From UMGS1840 sp964537245 (GTDB taxonomy: Bacteria; Bacillota; Clostridia; UMGS1840), in assembly GCA_964537245.1 (NCBI GenBank), contig CAZHZL010000014.1, forward strand, positions 1 to 43,842: a stretch of DNA of 43,842 nucleotides, read 5' to 3'. This document shows positions 17,504 to 25,327 of this stretch, piece by piece. Numbering within the stretch: the stretch's first letter is position 1; each line of letters starts with the position of its first letter. The notes beneath the pieces were generated by a model. It saw nothing but the letters and a program-made list of their open reading frames with translations, had not been told where the DNA came from and did not search any database. A program made the translations under genes and the position numbers.

Positions 17504-18012
17504 GAAGCACAGAACCACAGATAAATGAGTCTATTTTCAGCATACAAACACGACTCAGAGAAATATCACAGCATGACGACAGAATACCGCCTGTCGTGCC
17601 CGACGGCAGATTTAACCGCCAAACCGAAAACGCAGTAAAGGAATTTCAGCGTCTCAACGGACTTTTAGTTGACGGAATCGTTGATAACGATACATGGGAT
17701 AAAATAATAGAGGTGCACGAGGATTTAGTGGTTGAAACATATCTCCCCGACATAATCTGTCTGCACGAATACAAGGACAACAAAATAAAAGCCGACGATA
17801 TTGCAGACTGTCTTTTTGTTATTCAGGCTATGATGCATATTTTAGCTCTTCGCTTTAAAAATCTCGATGATGTTGAAATATCGGGACAGCATAAAGAGGA
17901 CAGCGTTAATTTTGTTAAAAAAATACAGGAGCTCTCAGATTTACCAAGCACAGGAGATATTGATTTAAAAACTTATAATACGATTGCAAAGCTGTATGAG
18001 ATTTGGTTGTAA
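17500..18012 (+). CDS. Peptidoglycan-binding-domain protein, partner of the SleC-like enzyme
   Basis: 170 residues, translationally coupled to the upstream gene through an ATGA overlap. Residues about 12-75 are a clear peptidoglycan-binding repeat: FSIQTRLREISQHDDRIPPV, DGRFNRQTENAVKEFQRLNG, LLVDGIVDNDTWDKI. The C-terminal half has a degenerate second repeat: DCLFVIQAMMHILALRF, DSVNFVKKIQELSDLPSTGD, IDLKTYNTIAKLY. There is no signal peptide or catalytic domain. It probably targets cortex peptidoglycan together with the preceding protein, as an added binding module. No other identity recognised. Confidence 0.8.
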   Translation: MRSTEPQINESIFSIQTRLREISQHDDRIPPVVPDGRFNRQTENAVKEFQRLNGLLVDGIVDNDTWDKIIEVHEDLVVETYLPDIICLHEYKDNKIKADDIADCLFVIQAMMHILALRFKNLDDVEISGQHKEDSVNFVKKIQELSDLPSTGDIDLKTYNTIAKLYEIWL

Positions 18013-18030
18013 GTTTTTTTGAAAAACCTA

Positions 18031-18058
18031 TTGACAAAATAAAAATATTTGGTATAAT
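18031..18058 (+). promoter_or_regulatory. Promoter of antitoxin-like RNA, copy 1
   Basis: TTGACA (18031-18036), 16-base spacer, TATAAT (18053-18058). Identical, including flanks, to the promoter at 18311-18338; the identical block spans 18023-18095 and 18303-18375. Confidence 0.85.
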
Positions 18059-18064
18059 AAAAAT

Positions 18065-18165
18065 AGATACAGGTTAAACCGCAAAACGGTTAGCCAAAAT
18101 TTATTGCTTTAAAGAATAGCCGTTCATCTTGGCAGGTGGGACGGCTATTTTACTTTTATATGAAA
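18065..18165 (+). ncRNA. Antitoxin-like small RNA, copy 1 (orphan)
   Basis: It starts about 7 bases after the promoter with TAGATACAGG. A hairpin is formed by GGTTAAACCG (18072-18081) and CGGTTAGCC (18087-18095). A second stem AATAGCCGT (18115-18123) with ACGGCTATT (18141-18149) is followed by TTACTTTT and acts as a terminator readable on either strand. The 5' 73 bases and the 3' 28 bases are identical to copy 2, but the terminator stem has a wholly different yet still paired sequence. On the other strand lies only the tail of the toxin-like peptide gene, so this RNA seems to have lost its partner. Confidence 0.65.
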
Positions 18166-18186
18166 GACTATTATAAATTTTCTTTT
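18145..18186 (-). pseudogene. Truncated toxin-like peptide gene, copy 1
   Basis: On the minus strand the last codons read IVFHIKVK then TAG, matching the C-terminus of the intact peptide gene at 18430-18501. Upstream of these codons the homology stops and the RPT-A repeat (from 18187) takes the place of the N-terminal codons, ribosome binding site and promoter. No start codon remains in frame. Confidence 0.65.
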
Positions 18187-18300
18187 AGGGGATAGGGGGA
18201 ACCGGTCAGAGTTTCCCCCTTATCCCCTATGACCCCAATCCCCTTCCTTCGATTGCTCAATCGCCGCAAAGGCTGAAGTTAGTTTTTTATTGTTTTTTAA
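18187..18300 (+). repeat. Dispersed repeat RPT-A, copy 2
   Basis: Same layout as copy 1: AGGGGATAGGGGGAACCGG, TTTCCCCCTTATCCCCTATG, ACCCCAATCCCCTTCC, TTCGATTGCTCAATCGCC, GCAAAGGCTGAAGTTAG. It sits between the two toxin-antitoxin-like units, at the point where copy 1 of the toxin gene is truncated. Confidence 0.85.
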
Positions 18301-18310
18301 ACAAAACCTA

Positions 18311-18338
18311 TTGACAAAATAAAAATATTTGGTATAAT
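18311..18338 (+). promoter_or_regulatory. Promoter of antitoxin-like RNA, copy 2
   Basis: TTGACA (18311-18316), 16-base spacer, TATAAT (18333-18338), inside a 73-base block identical to copy 1. Confidence 0.85.
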
Positions 18339-18344
18339 AAAAAT

Positions 18345-18440
18345 AGATACAGGTTAAACCGCAAAACGGTTAGCCTATAAAATGTTTGTTATAATAAAAT
18401 AACTGTCCACCTTATGGCTGCGGGGACAGTTATTTTACTT
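18345..18440 (+). ncRNA. Antitoxin-like small RNA, copy 2 (type I system)
   Basis: It begins TAGATACAGG with the same 5' hairpin as copy 1 (18352-18361 with 18367-18375). It runs into a strong stem: AAAATAACTGTCC (18396-18408) with GGACAGTTATTTT (18424-18436), which can terminate transcription on both strands (TTTTACTTTT on plus, TTTTATTATAA on minus). The minus-strand peptide mRNA converges on the same stem, so the two RNAs are complementary over the stem and the 3' end of the peptide gene. This layout resembles type I loci with a shared bidirectional terminator, such as par of pAD1. Function is inferred. Confidence 0.7.
18396..18436. terminator. Bidirectional terminator shared by the toxin-like mRNA and antitoxin-like RNA
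   Basis: A 13-bp perfect stem (18396-18408 and 18424-18436) with a 15-base loop. It is followed by a T-rich run on the plus strand and, on the minus strand, by TTTTATTATAA directly after the peptide gene's stop codon. Confidence 0.75.
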
Positions 18441-18501
18441 TTATATGAAAGACTATTACAAAAAACATTATAAGTATAAATATTTTATAAATCAGTCTCA
18501 T
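18430..18501 (-). CDS. 23-residue hydrophobic peptide, putative type I toxin
   Basis: Minus-strand ATG at 18501 to TAA at 18430. The peptide starts MRLIYKIFILIMFFVIVF and ends HIKVK: a single hydrophobic stretch with positive ends, as in membrane-acting type I toxins (Ibs, Fst). The site AAAGGGGGTGAT just before the ATG matches an ideal Shine-Dalgarno at all but one position, very strong for so short a gene. Upstream CACTCCC can pair with GGGGGTG and hide it, a common trait of such toxins. It has its own promoter (18566-18594), ends in a terminator and is overlapped by a convergent small RNA. Too short for standard gene callers. I do not know a named family for it; toxicity is not proven. Confidence 0.65.
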   Translation of the reverse strand: MRLIYKIFILIMFFVIVFHIKVK

Positions 18502-18565
18502 AAGTATCACCCCCTTTATTCTGGGAGTGCTAACCGTCTCCGATATTCCTGTATCTACAAAAAAT

Positions 18566-18594
18566 ATTGTAACATATTATTTAAAGTTTGTAAA
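18566..18594 (-). promoter_or_regulatory. Promoter of the putative toxin mRNA
   Basis: Minus strand TTTACA (18589-18594), 17-base spacer, TACAAT (18566-18571). The transcript would begin near GTAGATACAGG, the same 10-base start (TAGATACAGG) as the opposing antitoxin-like RNA, so both RNAs have related 5' ends. Confidence 0.7.
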
Positions 18595-18614
18595 GTGTTT
18601 TTAAACAAAATCTA

Positions 18615-18642
18615 TTGACAAAATAAAAAAATGTGATATAAT
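18615..18642 (+). promoter_or_regulatory. Promoter of structured RNA copy 1
   Basis: TTGACA (18615-18620), 16-base spacer, TATAAT (18637-18642). The stretch TGTGATATAATGATTTCAA around the -10 is identical to that of the four-helix-bundle gene promoter on the minus strand near 35870. Confidence 0.8.
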
Positions 18643-18648
18643 GATTTC

Positions 18649-18812
18649 AACCACGCAAACAGAATATTATGCAGAAAAATAGTGTGTTTTTTTGTCTTTT
18701 GGCAAAAATGCAGACTCTCATTTAACATACTTTTTTCTGTTATAATGATTTGCGTGGTTGCATTCAGAGTTTGCATTTTTCGGTGTGTAGGCTCTAATGC
18801 TTGCACACTTTT
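18649..18812 (+). ncRNA. Structured small RNA, copy 1 (homologous to 31650-31805)
   Basis: The 5' end AACCACGCAAA pairs with TTTGCGTGGTT (about 18750-18760). Inside, CAGAAAAATAGTGTG pairs with CATACTTTTTTCTG. The apical part reads TGTTTTTTTGTCTTTTGG then CAAAAATGCAGACTCTCATT. After the closing stem comes TTTGCATTTTTC and a terminator, GTGTGTAGGC with GCTTGCACAC followed by six T. The copy at 31650 preserves the stem plan, the AGTRTG/CATACT stem, the CTTTTxGG loop, GCATTTTTC and the terminator, with different closing-stem bases. The rod-like fold recalls 6S RNA, but I cannot assign a family. No protein gene follows it. Confidence 0.65.
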
Positions 18813-18908
18813 TTATTTCCGCGGATATGTATAAACCGAAAATACATAATAATAAAAAGTGTATAAATAAATGTTCGGAAATTGTCGCCAAACAAAACCA
18901 CAAAAAGA

Positions 18909-18944
18909 AACCCGATGGTGTTTTTACGCCATCGGGTTCTTTTT
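18909..18944. terminator. Terminator between the RNA locus and the giant secreted protein gene
   Basis: AACCCGATGG (18909-18918) pairs with CCATCGGGTT (18929-18938), followed by CTTTTTT on the plus strand and preceded by runs that give TTTCTTTTT on the minus strand. It lies about 30 bases after the stop of the minus-strand gene and can act in both directions. Confidence 0.85.
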
Positions 18945-18973
18945 TGGGGCTATATACTTAGAATATACTTAGA

Positions 18974-21900
18974 TTATTTACTTACAGAGCTGCAAAGCGG
19001 TTTTAGTAAATCTGCGCTGTTCCAGAGCATTGCTTTAACTTCAGTTGCGCCTTCTGTTGTAAGCCCTGCTTCTGAAAGTGAAACAGGTGTATTTGCTGTT
19101 ATAGCTGTCAGAATTTCTGTATCAACAAGTATATTTCCGTTGTAGCTTGCAAGGATAAGCGAATAGCTGTTTGGCAATACATTTACATTCACAGTTGTAT
19201 CATCAAGAGTTATAACGATTTCATCTACCGAATATGTACCGTCCGCATTTGTTATCGGCGCAAATCCGTATGCACACCATTCATCTGCAATCTCATTTGT
19301 AAATGTTCCTGCTGAGATTTCGATATATGCTTCAAGGTCATAGCCGCTGTCTCCTGTGAGAACAACATTTCCTGTGATTTTACCTGTCATTGTTTCATCA
19401 ACAACAACCTTAACCTCACCGTAGCCTGCTGTCGGATAGTAGTATGCGTCAAACGCTGTTCTTCCCTCGTATGCTGTAATATTTGTGTTTCCGCTTAATG
19501 TTGTTGTTCCGTTGTTACAGCTTAAAACAAATCTTACGCTCTCGTCGTCTGAGCAATCAAGTGTTACATCGGAAAGTGTGAGATTGCTGTAATTCTGAAC
19601 GAATATTTTCATATTTGCGTTATCTGCAGAAAGAGTACCGTTTTTGATTGTGATATTGCTTCCCTTTAAGAAGTGGAATGCATTTGTTTTTGTATTTGCT
19701 GAGCCAACCAACTCTCCGTTTACTGTGTAGGTATATGAATTTAAGTTGATTGTCAAATCTTTTCCGCTTTCAACTGCGATACCGTTTCCGCTTGCGTTTG
19801 TAAGCAGGATTACTTCATCGCCGCTTTCTGCGTTTGCAGCTGCCTCTTCAAGTGTTTCATATCCTACTCCATTTACTTCGGCAACATTTGTTTTTGCTGC
19901 GGGAGTAAGCGAAAGTGTGAAGTCGTAATCTCTTAACCATTTCTGATTTTCAAAGTCTCTTGCTCTGAATACAACTCTGTCATCGTAGATATTGATATAG
20001 TATCCGCCTGCCCATTCATATCCTCTATTAATATTTTTAGAACATAAAATAGTTGTGTTAACTAACCATACGCCTGTTTCTGTACCATCGTCAAGCTTTA
20101 CCTTGAAAGGATTGCCGTCACCTGTTGCAAAGCTTTCGTGGTGGTGACCGGTCAGAATAAAGATATTGTCATAATCTTTTACAAGATTTTTTATCTTTGT
20201 ATCTGCTTCTTTAGAAAGTCGGTTTTTATCTGTTTCAACACGAGGCTGTGTACCATATAAAGGATTATGCTCAATAAAGAATATTGGTTTTCCGTCACCT
20301 GAAATTGTATCTAACACACTTTTAAGCCAGCTAATCTGTGTATCACTTATTGACCTTGCGGTTGGCCAATAAATATCTACTGAAAGGTAATGTGCAATGC
20401 CGTCTGTTGAATAGTAGAACGGCTGTGTAAGCGCACCGTCTTCATTCAAAAGCTCCTTGTTAAATTCAAGCTCTTTGTTTACATATACATCCACACCGTT
20501 TACATATAATTCTTTCAACTGTGCTCTTGTATATGTTTCGCCTGTTGCATTATTTTTTCCTACCGGCTCGTCGTGGTTACCACGGCAGATAGCTATATTG
20601 CTGCCGGGAACAACCCATTTTCCGAGATGACTGAAGAAATATCCCAAATCATCAGCGCCGACATCTGAAAGGTCTCCGCTCAAAATAAATGATTTGGCAG
20701 GATTCTCCCAATCAGAACTTTCTGTTAAAAATCTTTTTAAATTCTGAGCATTTAAGTGTGACTCGGAAGCTTCCGAAATATGAACATCGGAGCCGTATGC
20801 AACAACACCCTTGACATCTTTGTTAAGGAAAGTATTGAAATAATCATCTATCGCGTTGTACTGTTCAATCATAGCGCTTAAATTTCCAACCTCATAGCCT
20901 TCAACAAATGCCTTTGATATTGCAAGCTGTTCTTCAAGTGCTGCGATATTTTCTTGTGAATAAAGCTCTGCATTGTCGCCCAAAAGAAATACTTTTATAT
21001 CATTATTTACTTTATCAAGTGCAGTTTTATAATATAATTCTTCGATTTTGCTTGATTCAAGCGCTGATGAATAAATTCTTATATCATCAAACTCACCCTT
21101 CATCATACCATACTGTCCGAGACCGTCAGCACCAAAGATAAGATTGCCTGTGCCCAATGAGCCTTCAAGTGCGGAAATGTTTGTTTCTTTTACGACTTTA
21201 TTATCAACATAGAAGGTCGCATTTCCTGCTCTGTTTACTACATATGAAAGCTGGTGCCATCTTGAATCGATAGCAGTCTGTACACCTACTGTATTTAAAA
21301 CAGAATTATCACCTAATTTCATATTGTATGAGAAGTCTGCATATATAGGCATTGCCGCAAATGCGAAGCCTGTGTTACCGTTCACGGAGAAGTCCTTATT
21401 TGAAAGAACAACACCGCCCTTTGTACCTGTATAGGTTGAAAAATCAACTATGGAACCGCTTGCAATGCTGTCGCCTGTTTCTTCATAGTCGATACCGCGG
21501 TCAGGCGCTCTGAGCCAGAATACGATTGAGAAGCTATCCTCGCTCAAATCGTACTGTCCCATATTGAGATATTGCTGTGCTGATATTCCAAAATCGTTTG
21601 TTACTTTAAGAGCCTTTGAGCCGTCAGGACCATCTATGAATGCTGCGTCTCCGACGATTGTCGCATTTTTGTTATTTCCTGAAATATCGTTTGCTGTTTT
21701 GTCGTCAAAGCTGATATAAACATCAGGATTGTTTATGATATTATTTGCAGCAAACAAAACTGCATTGTCATAGTCAGCTATGAAATCTGCAAATTTGATA
21801 TATCCGCCATTTGCTATTTCTTCATAGATTTCGTCGCGGATTTCTTTCTTATATTTCTCTCCAACGCCTGTATAACCTGAAAAACCGTATGTACTTTTCT

Positions 21901-23998
21901 TCTTAAATATTCCCGCTTCGTTAAATGTATTGAAAATACCGTCAAGCGCGTCGGCTGTGCTTGCGCTGTTAAGATAGTCAACAAGGCTTGCCGTATCATA
22001 TGTAAGAGTAAGCGTAGGGATTGTTGAATCTGTGCTTACATTCATACTGAAATTAATATAACCGCTTGTTTCTCTGCCTGTTGCAAAGGTTATATATTCA
22101 GCTTCTGTATCTTTAACATAAGCTGCCATTGCAGTCTGTGTTACATCATGTGAAAGTCTTCCTGTGCTTGATGAAGTAATTTTATAAGCTACCTTGCTGT
22201 TTGTATAAGAATAGTCGCTTGCAGGCCAGTAGTTAGAGGTATACTCAAGCACCTTTGCATATACATCTACCGTTGTTTCCGTAGTATCATCCTCTGTCGG
22301 AATATCGACTGCTCCGTCTGAGCCTTCTTCATCCTCGTCAAGTCCGCTGTCCGTTGTTTCGTCGGTTGTCTCTTCAGTTGTTTCTTCGGTTGTTTCTTCA
22401 GTCGTGTCTTCCGTAACCATTAAGTATTTACCTGCCGGTGCGTCAACTGAGAAGCTGTTTATATCATAGAATACAGGAACATGACCGTTTGACATCTGTC
22501 CTGCTGTGTTTATTGAATAGTTTATTGCCATACCTGAAAGCATATCTTTAAGCGGTATTTTATAGCTTGAAATTACGCTTCCGCTTTCAGAATAGAGCTT
22601 TGCATTTTCGCTGTAAGGTGTGTTGTAATATACAGCCTCTGTTCTTGAATAACCGTGGTATCCTGAATCTGTAATATGAATTGCAGCATAGTTTTCAGGA
22701 GAAATTTCTGTAACAGTTGCTTCTTCCTTTGAAATTCCCGAAGCGTAGCCGATATGCTCATCATAAGCGGCATTAAATGCGTCAATTGATTCAAAGCCAC
22801 CGTTTGAAACAGCTTCATAAAGCTTTTCTACAACATAAGCCTCCATCTGAGAAACAAGTGATGTAAAGCCTGCATAGCCTGATGAAGTCGCCTCAAGTGA
22901 GCCTGCTTCGCCAAGCTCTTTTATCATTGCAGCCATAGCTTCTTCTGATTCAACGCTGTTTATTGCAATAAGTGAGCCGTTTTCTTTTGCAAAAGTAACT
23001 GCTTCATCATACGCTGTATAAAAAGCGTCAAGTGTTTCAAAGCCGCCGTTTGAAATTACTGTGTAAAGCTCATTATCAACATATTCTTTTGCAATAGCGA
23101 TAAGTGATGAATAGCCTTCGTAGCCCTGAGATGTATTTGCCATTATTCCGATTGCACCGAAATCTGCAAGCAAATCGTTGATTTCTTCCAAAGAAGATAA
23201 ATTTAATGTATTTAAAAGCGCTTCAATTGAATAAGTAGCTGTAAGATAAGGAATACGGTCTTTACTGTTCAAGCTGTATGCACCTTTTGCATACCCCGAT
23301 GTTGAACGGCCTGTTGCAAATGTGATAACATCGGTTGTTTTATCTGCCTGAAACTTAGTGAGTGCTGCTGCCGCAACATCTTTTGTACGAGAGCCTGTTG
23401 TTTCCGTGCTCCCTTTAAATATTGCAGCAACCTGAGATGTCCACGCAGTTGAGCCGTGTCCAACTGAAGTTGTGGCAGAAACAGGCCAATAATTTTTTGT
23501 AATTTCTTTTATCTTTTCATATTCTGCTGCACCATCTGTACCGCCATATGTAGTAGGACCTGCATATGCACCGTCAGCTATATTAAGCCCGGTTGAAAAT
23601 GCACCTACATTATAGAATATAGGATGATTACCGTTATTTTTTGCGTTTGTCGGAAATGCTGAAACATAATGTGTTATAGCAAGACCTGTTACAGCTTCTT
23701 TTAACGGAACTGTATATTCAGATAAAATAGATCCGCTGTGCATATATATGTTTGCATTGTCGCTAAACAAAGCATTGTAATACATCAAAAGATTTCTTGT
23801 TGTTCCGTTGTAACCGCCGGCTTCAGTATTAGCAGCTCCTTTCTGCAAATATATACTTGCATAATTATCAGGCTGAAAAACAACCTCCAGCGTTGTTGTT
23901 TCTTCCGTTGTCGTATCCTCGGCAAAAGCTACCAGAGAAAATGACATCAGCATAAAACAGCATAAAATAAGTGATAACACTTTTTTTGTGATTTTCAT
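18974..23998 (-). CDS. Giant secreted multidomain protein with calcineurin-like metallophosphoesterase
   Basis: 1674 residues. Signal peptide at 1-26 (KKVLSLILCCFMLMSFSLVA then FAED). Two related beta-type modules at about 37-257 and 425-670 share patterns such as NYASIY/NYAAIH, ANIYMHSGSILSEYTVPLK and ITFATGR.TSGY; they look like carbohydrate-binding (DNRLRE/CBM-like) modules. Three helical repeats of about 80 residues, each with GY.GY or GF..Y and SNGGFE.(L/I)DAF..AYD, lie at 258-340, 341-425 and 671-755. A Thr/Glu-rich linker is near 530-560. A LamG/concanavalin-like domain spans 757-986. The metallophosphoesterase at about 1063-1330 shows YGSDVH, SGDLSD, RGNHDEP, EHNPLYG and TGHHHES. A beta-helix-like region and a terminal domain follow. 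No LPxTG or SLH anchor. Substrate unknown; a phosphorylated glycan or nucleotide is a guess. Confidence 0.85.
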   Translation of the reverse strand: MKITKKVLSLILCCFMLMSFSLVAFAEDTTTEETTTLEVVFQPDNYASIYLQKGAANTEAGGYNGTTRNLLMYYNALFSDNANIYMHSGSILSEYTVPLKEAVTGLAITHYVSAFPTNAKNNGNHPIFYNVGAFSTGLNIADGAYAGPTTYGGTDGAAEYEKIKEITKNYWPVSATTSVGHGSTAWTSQVAAIFKGSTETTGSRTKDVAAAALTKFQADKTTDVITFATGRSTSGYAKGAYSLNSKDRIPYLTATYSIEALLNTLNLSSLEEINDLLADFGAIGIMANTSQGYEGYSSLIAIAKEYVDNELYTVISNGGFETLDAFYTAYDEAVTFAKENGSLIAINSVESEEAMAAMIKELGEAGSLEATSSGYAGFTSLVSQMEAYVVEKLYEAVSNGGFESIDAFNAAYDEHIGYASGISKEEATVTEISPENYAAIHITDSGYHGYSRTEAVYYNTPYSENAKLYSESGSVISSYKIPLKDMLSGMAINYSINTAGQMSNGHVPVFYDINSFSVDAPAGKYLMVTEDTTEETTEETTEETTDETTDSGLDEDEEGSDGAVDIPTEDDTTETTVDVYAKVLEYTSNYWPASDYSYTNSKVAYKITSSSTGRLSHDVTQTAMAAYVKDTEAEYITFATGRETSGYINFSMNVSTDSTIPTLTLTYDTASLVDYLNSASTADALDGIFNTFNEAGIFKKKSTYGFSGYTGVGEKYKKEIRDEIYEEIANGGYIKFADFIADYDNAVLFAANNIINNPDVYISFDDKTANDISGNNKNATIVGDAAFIDGPDGSKALKVTNDFGISAQQYLNMGQYDLSEDSFSIVFWLRAPDRGIDYEETGDSIASGSIVDFSTYTGTKGGVVLSNKDFSVNGNTGFAFAAMPIYADFSYNMKLGDNSVLNTVGVQTAIDSRWHQLSYVVNRAGNATFYVDNKVVKETNISALEGSLGTGNLIFGADGLGQYGMMKGEFDDIRIYSSALESSKIEELYYKTALDKVNNDIKVFLLGDNAELYSQENIAALEEQLAISKAFVEGYEVGNLSAMIEQYNAIDDYFNTFLNKDVKGVVAYGSDVHISEASESHLNAQNLKRFLTESSDWENPAKSFILSGDLSDVGADDLGYFFSHLGKWVVPGSNIAICRGNHDEPVGKNNATGETYTRAQLKELYVNGVDVYVNKELEFNKELLNEDGALTQPFYYSTDGIAHYLSVDIYWPTARSISDTQISWLKSVLDTISGDGKPIFFIEHNPLYGTQPRVETDKNRLSKEADTKIKNLVKDYDNIFILTGHHHESFATGDGNPFKVKLDDGTETGVWLVNTTILCSKNINRGYEWAGGYYINIYDDRVVFRARDFENQKWLRDYDFTLSLTPAAKTNVAEVNGVGYETLEEAAANAESGDEVILLTNASGNGIAVESGKDLTINLNSYTYTVNGELVGSANTKTNAFHFLKGSNITIKNGTLSADNANMKIFVQNYSNLTLSDVTLDCSDDESVRFVLSCNNGTTTLSGNTNITAYEGRTAFDAYYYPTAGYGEVKVVVDETMTGKITGNVVLTGDSGYDLEAYIEISAGTFTNEIADEWCAYGFAPITNADGTYSVDEIVITLDDTTVNVNVLPNSYSLILASYNGNILVDTEILTAITANTPVSLSEAGLTTEGATEVKAMLWNSADLLKPLCSSVSK

Positions 23999-24193
23999 TT
24001 AAAAAACTCTCCTTTTTTATTTTATCATTTAGATTTTTACATATACTATTCTACATTATATATACTCAAAAAATCAACTCTAAAATTGATACATTGGTAT
24101 ACTTTTGAACTTTGTTTTTATGATTGCATAAAACTGTGAAGCTGTTCATAAAATATAAATACAAAAAAAGAAAAAAATTTCAGGGTGTGTATT

Positions 24194-25318
24194 ATGAATT
24201 TTCAAAAGAAAATTATTTCTTGCGTTTTTCTGTGCGTATTTATGATGTTGTTATCAAGCCATGCATTTGCGAATGCGGAGCTTTCTTCCCCGTCCTACAT
24301 ACTTATGGATGAGAAAACGGGAGCGGTGCTTTTAAAAAAGAATGAAAACGAAAAAAGAGCCATTGCAAGTGTGACAAAAATAATGACAATGCTTCTTACA
24401 TTTGAGGATATCGAAAAAGGAAATGTTTCCCTGTCCGACACCGTTACCGCAAGCGAAAACGCAACAAAAATGGGCGGCTCACAGGTATACTTAAAGGAAA
24501 ATGAGGAAATGACTTTAGAAACGATGATAAAAACCGTATTCGTAGCAAGTGCAAACGATTCATGCGTTGCTATTGCTGAAAAACTCAGCGGAAATGTAGG
24601 AAGCTTTGTGGCAAGAATGAACGAACGCGCGGCAGAATTGGGACTTAAAAATTCCTCTTTTAAAAATCCGCACGGTCTTGACGAGGACGGTCATTATTCA
24701 TCTGCCTACGATTTAGCTGTTATATCGCGTGAGCTTATGAAGCACGATGTAAAAAAATACACAACAATATGGCAGGACACGATAAGAGACGGTGCGTTTA
24801 CACTTTCAAACACAAATAAGCTTATACGCTTCTACCCGGGTGCAACAGGATTGAAAACAGGCTCGACCTCAAAAGCAGGAAACTGCATAAGCGCCACTGC
24901 AAAAAAAGGAAACCTTGAGCTTATAGCTGTTGTTCTCGGTGCAGAAACTTCAAAGGAGCGTTTCAACGACGCAAAAGCGCTTCTGGAGTACGGTTTTTCA
25001 AATTATAAAATGCTGTCTTTGGCGCAGTCGGACAAAAAAGCCGCAGAATGTAATGTAGAATATTCCAATAACGAGACAGTTCCCGTTTTTCCCGAAAAGG
25101 ATATTGACCACCTTATAAAAGCAAACGATAATTCAACAATAAAAACGCAGATTACATTGGAAGAAAATCTCAAAGCGCCTGTAAAAAAAGGTCAGGTATT
25201 GGGAAAAATGAGTTTTATAAAGGACGGAAAGGAAATTGACAGCGTAAATCTTATTTCAGGAGAAGACGCAGAAAAAAAGACATATTTTGATATTGTGAGG
25301 GAGTTTATGAATGCATAA
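24194..25318 (+). CDS. Serine-type D-Ala-D-Ala carboxypeptidase (PBP5/DacF family)
   Basis: The frame opens at a GTG at 24185, but the ATG at 24194 (MNFQKKIISCVFLCVFMMLL) gives a standard signal peptide and better spacing from AGGGTG; 374 residues. Catalytic motifs of the S11 family: ASVTKIMTM (SxxK), ASANDSCVAIAE (SxN) and GLKTGSTSKAGN (KTG). C-terminal residues from about 275 form the short PBP5-type domain, including APVKKGQVLGK; no clear C-terminal amphipathic anchor is obvious. It trims the terminal D-Ala from peptidoglycan pentapeptides outside the membrane. dacB/dacF relatives act in spore cortex, but this copy is not linked to a sporulation operon here, so the role is open. Confidence 0.93.
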   Translation: MNFQKKIISCVFLCVFMMLLSSHAFANAELSSPSYILMDEKTGAVLLKKNENEKRAIASVTKIMTMLLTFEDIEKGNVSLSDTVTASENATKMGGSQVYLKENEEMTLETMIKTVFVASANDSCVAIAEKLSGNVGSFVARMNERAAELGLKNSSFKNPHGLDEDGHYSSAYDLAVISRELMKHDVKKYTTIWQDTIRDGAFTLSNTNKLIRFYPGATGLKTGSTSKAGNCISATAKKGNLELIAVVLGAETSKERFNDAKALLEYGFSNYKMLSLAQSDKKAAECNVEYSNNETVPVFPEKDIDHLIKANDNSTIKTQITLEENLKAPVKKGQVLGKMSFIKDGKEIDSVNLISGEDAEKKTYFDIVREFMNA

Positions 25319-25327
25319 TTTATAGAT

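Noticed and set aside
18065..18160. c-di-GMP-I riboswitch
   Set aside because: ACAGG...AAACC and GCAAA resemble parts of its core, but the conserved GACGCAAAGC and second helix are absent, there is no downstream gene on this strand, and the convergent peptide gene explains the locus better.
18655..18720. 18-residue peptide (ATGCAGAAAAATAGTG...) inside structured RNA copy 1
   Set aside because: The homologous copy at 31650 has stops and no matching frame, and no Shine-Dalgarno precedes it, so nucleotide structure rather than a peptide is conserved.
18612..18903. Short open frames on the minus strand across the structured RNA (64 and 61 codons)
   Set aside because: No ribosome binding site, low-complexity composition, and the homologous RNA at 31650 does not keep the frame.
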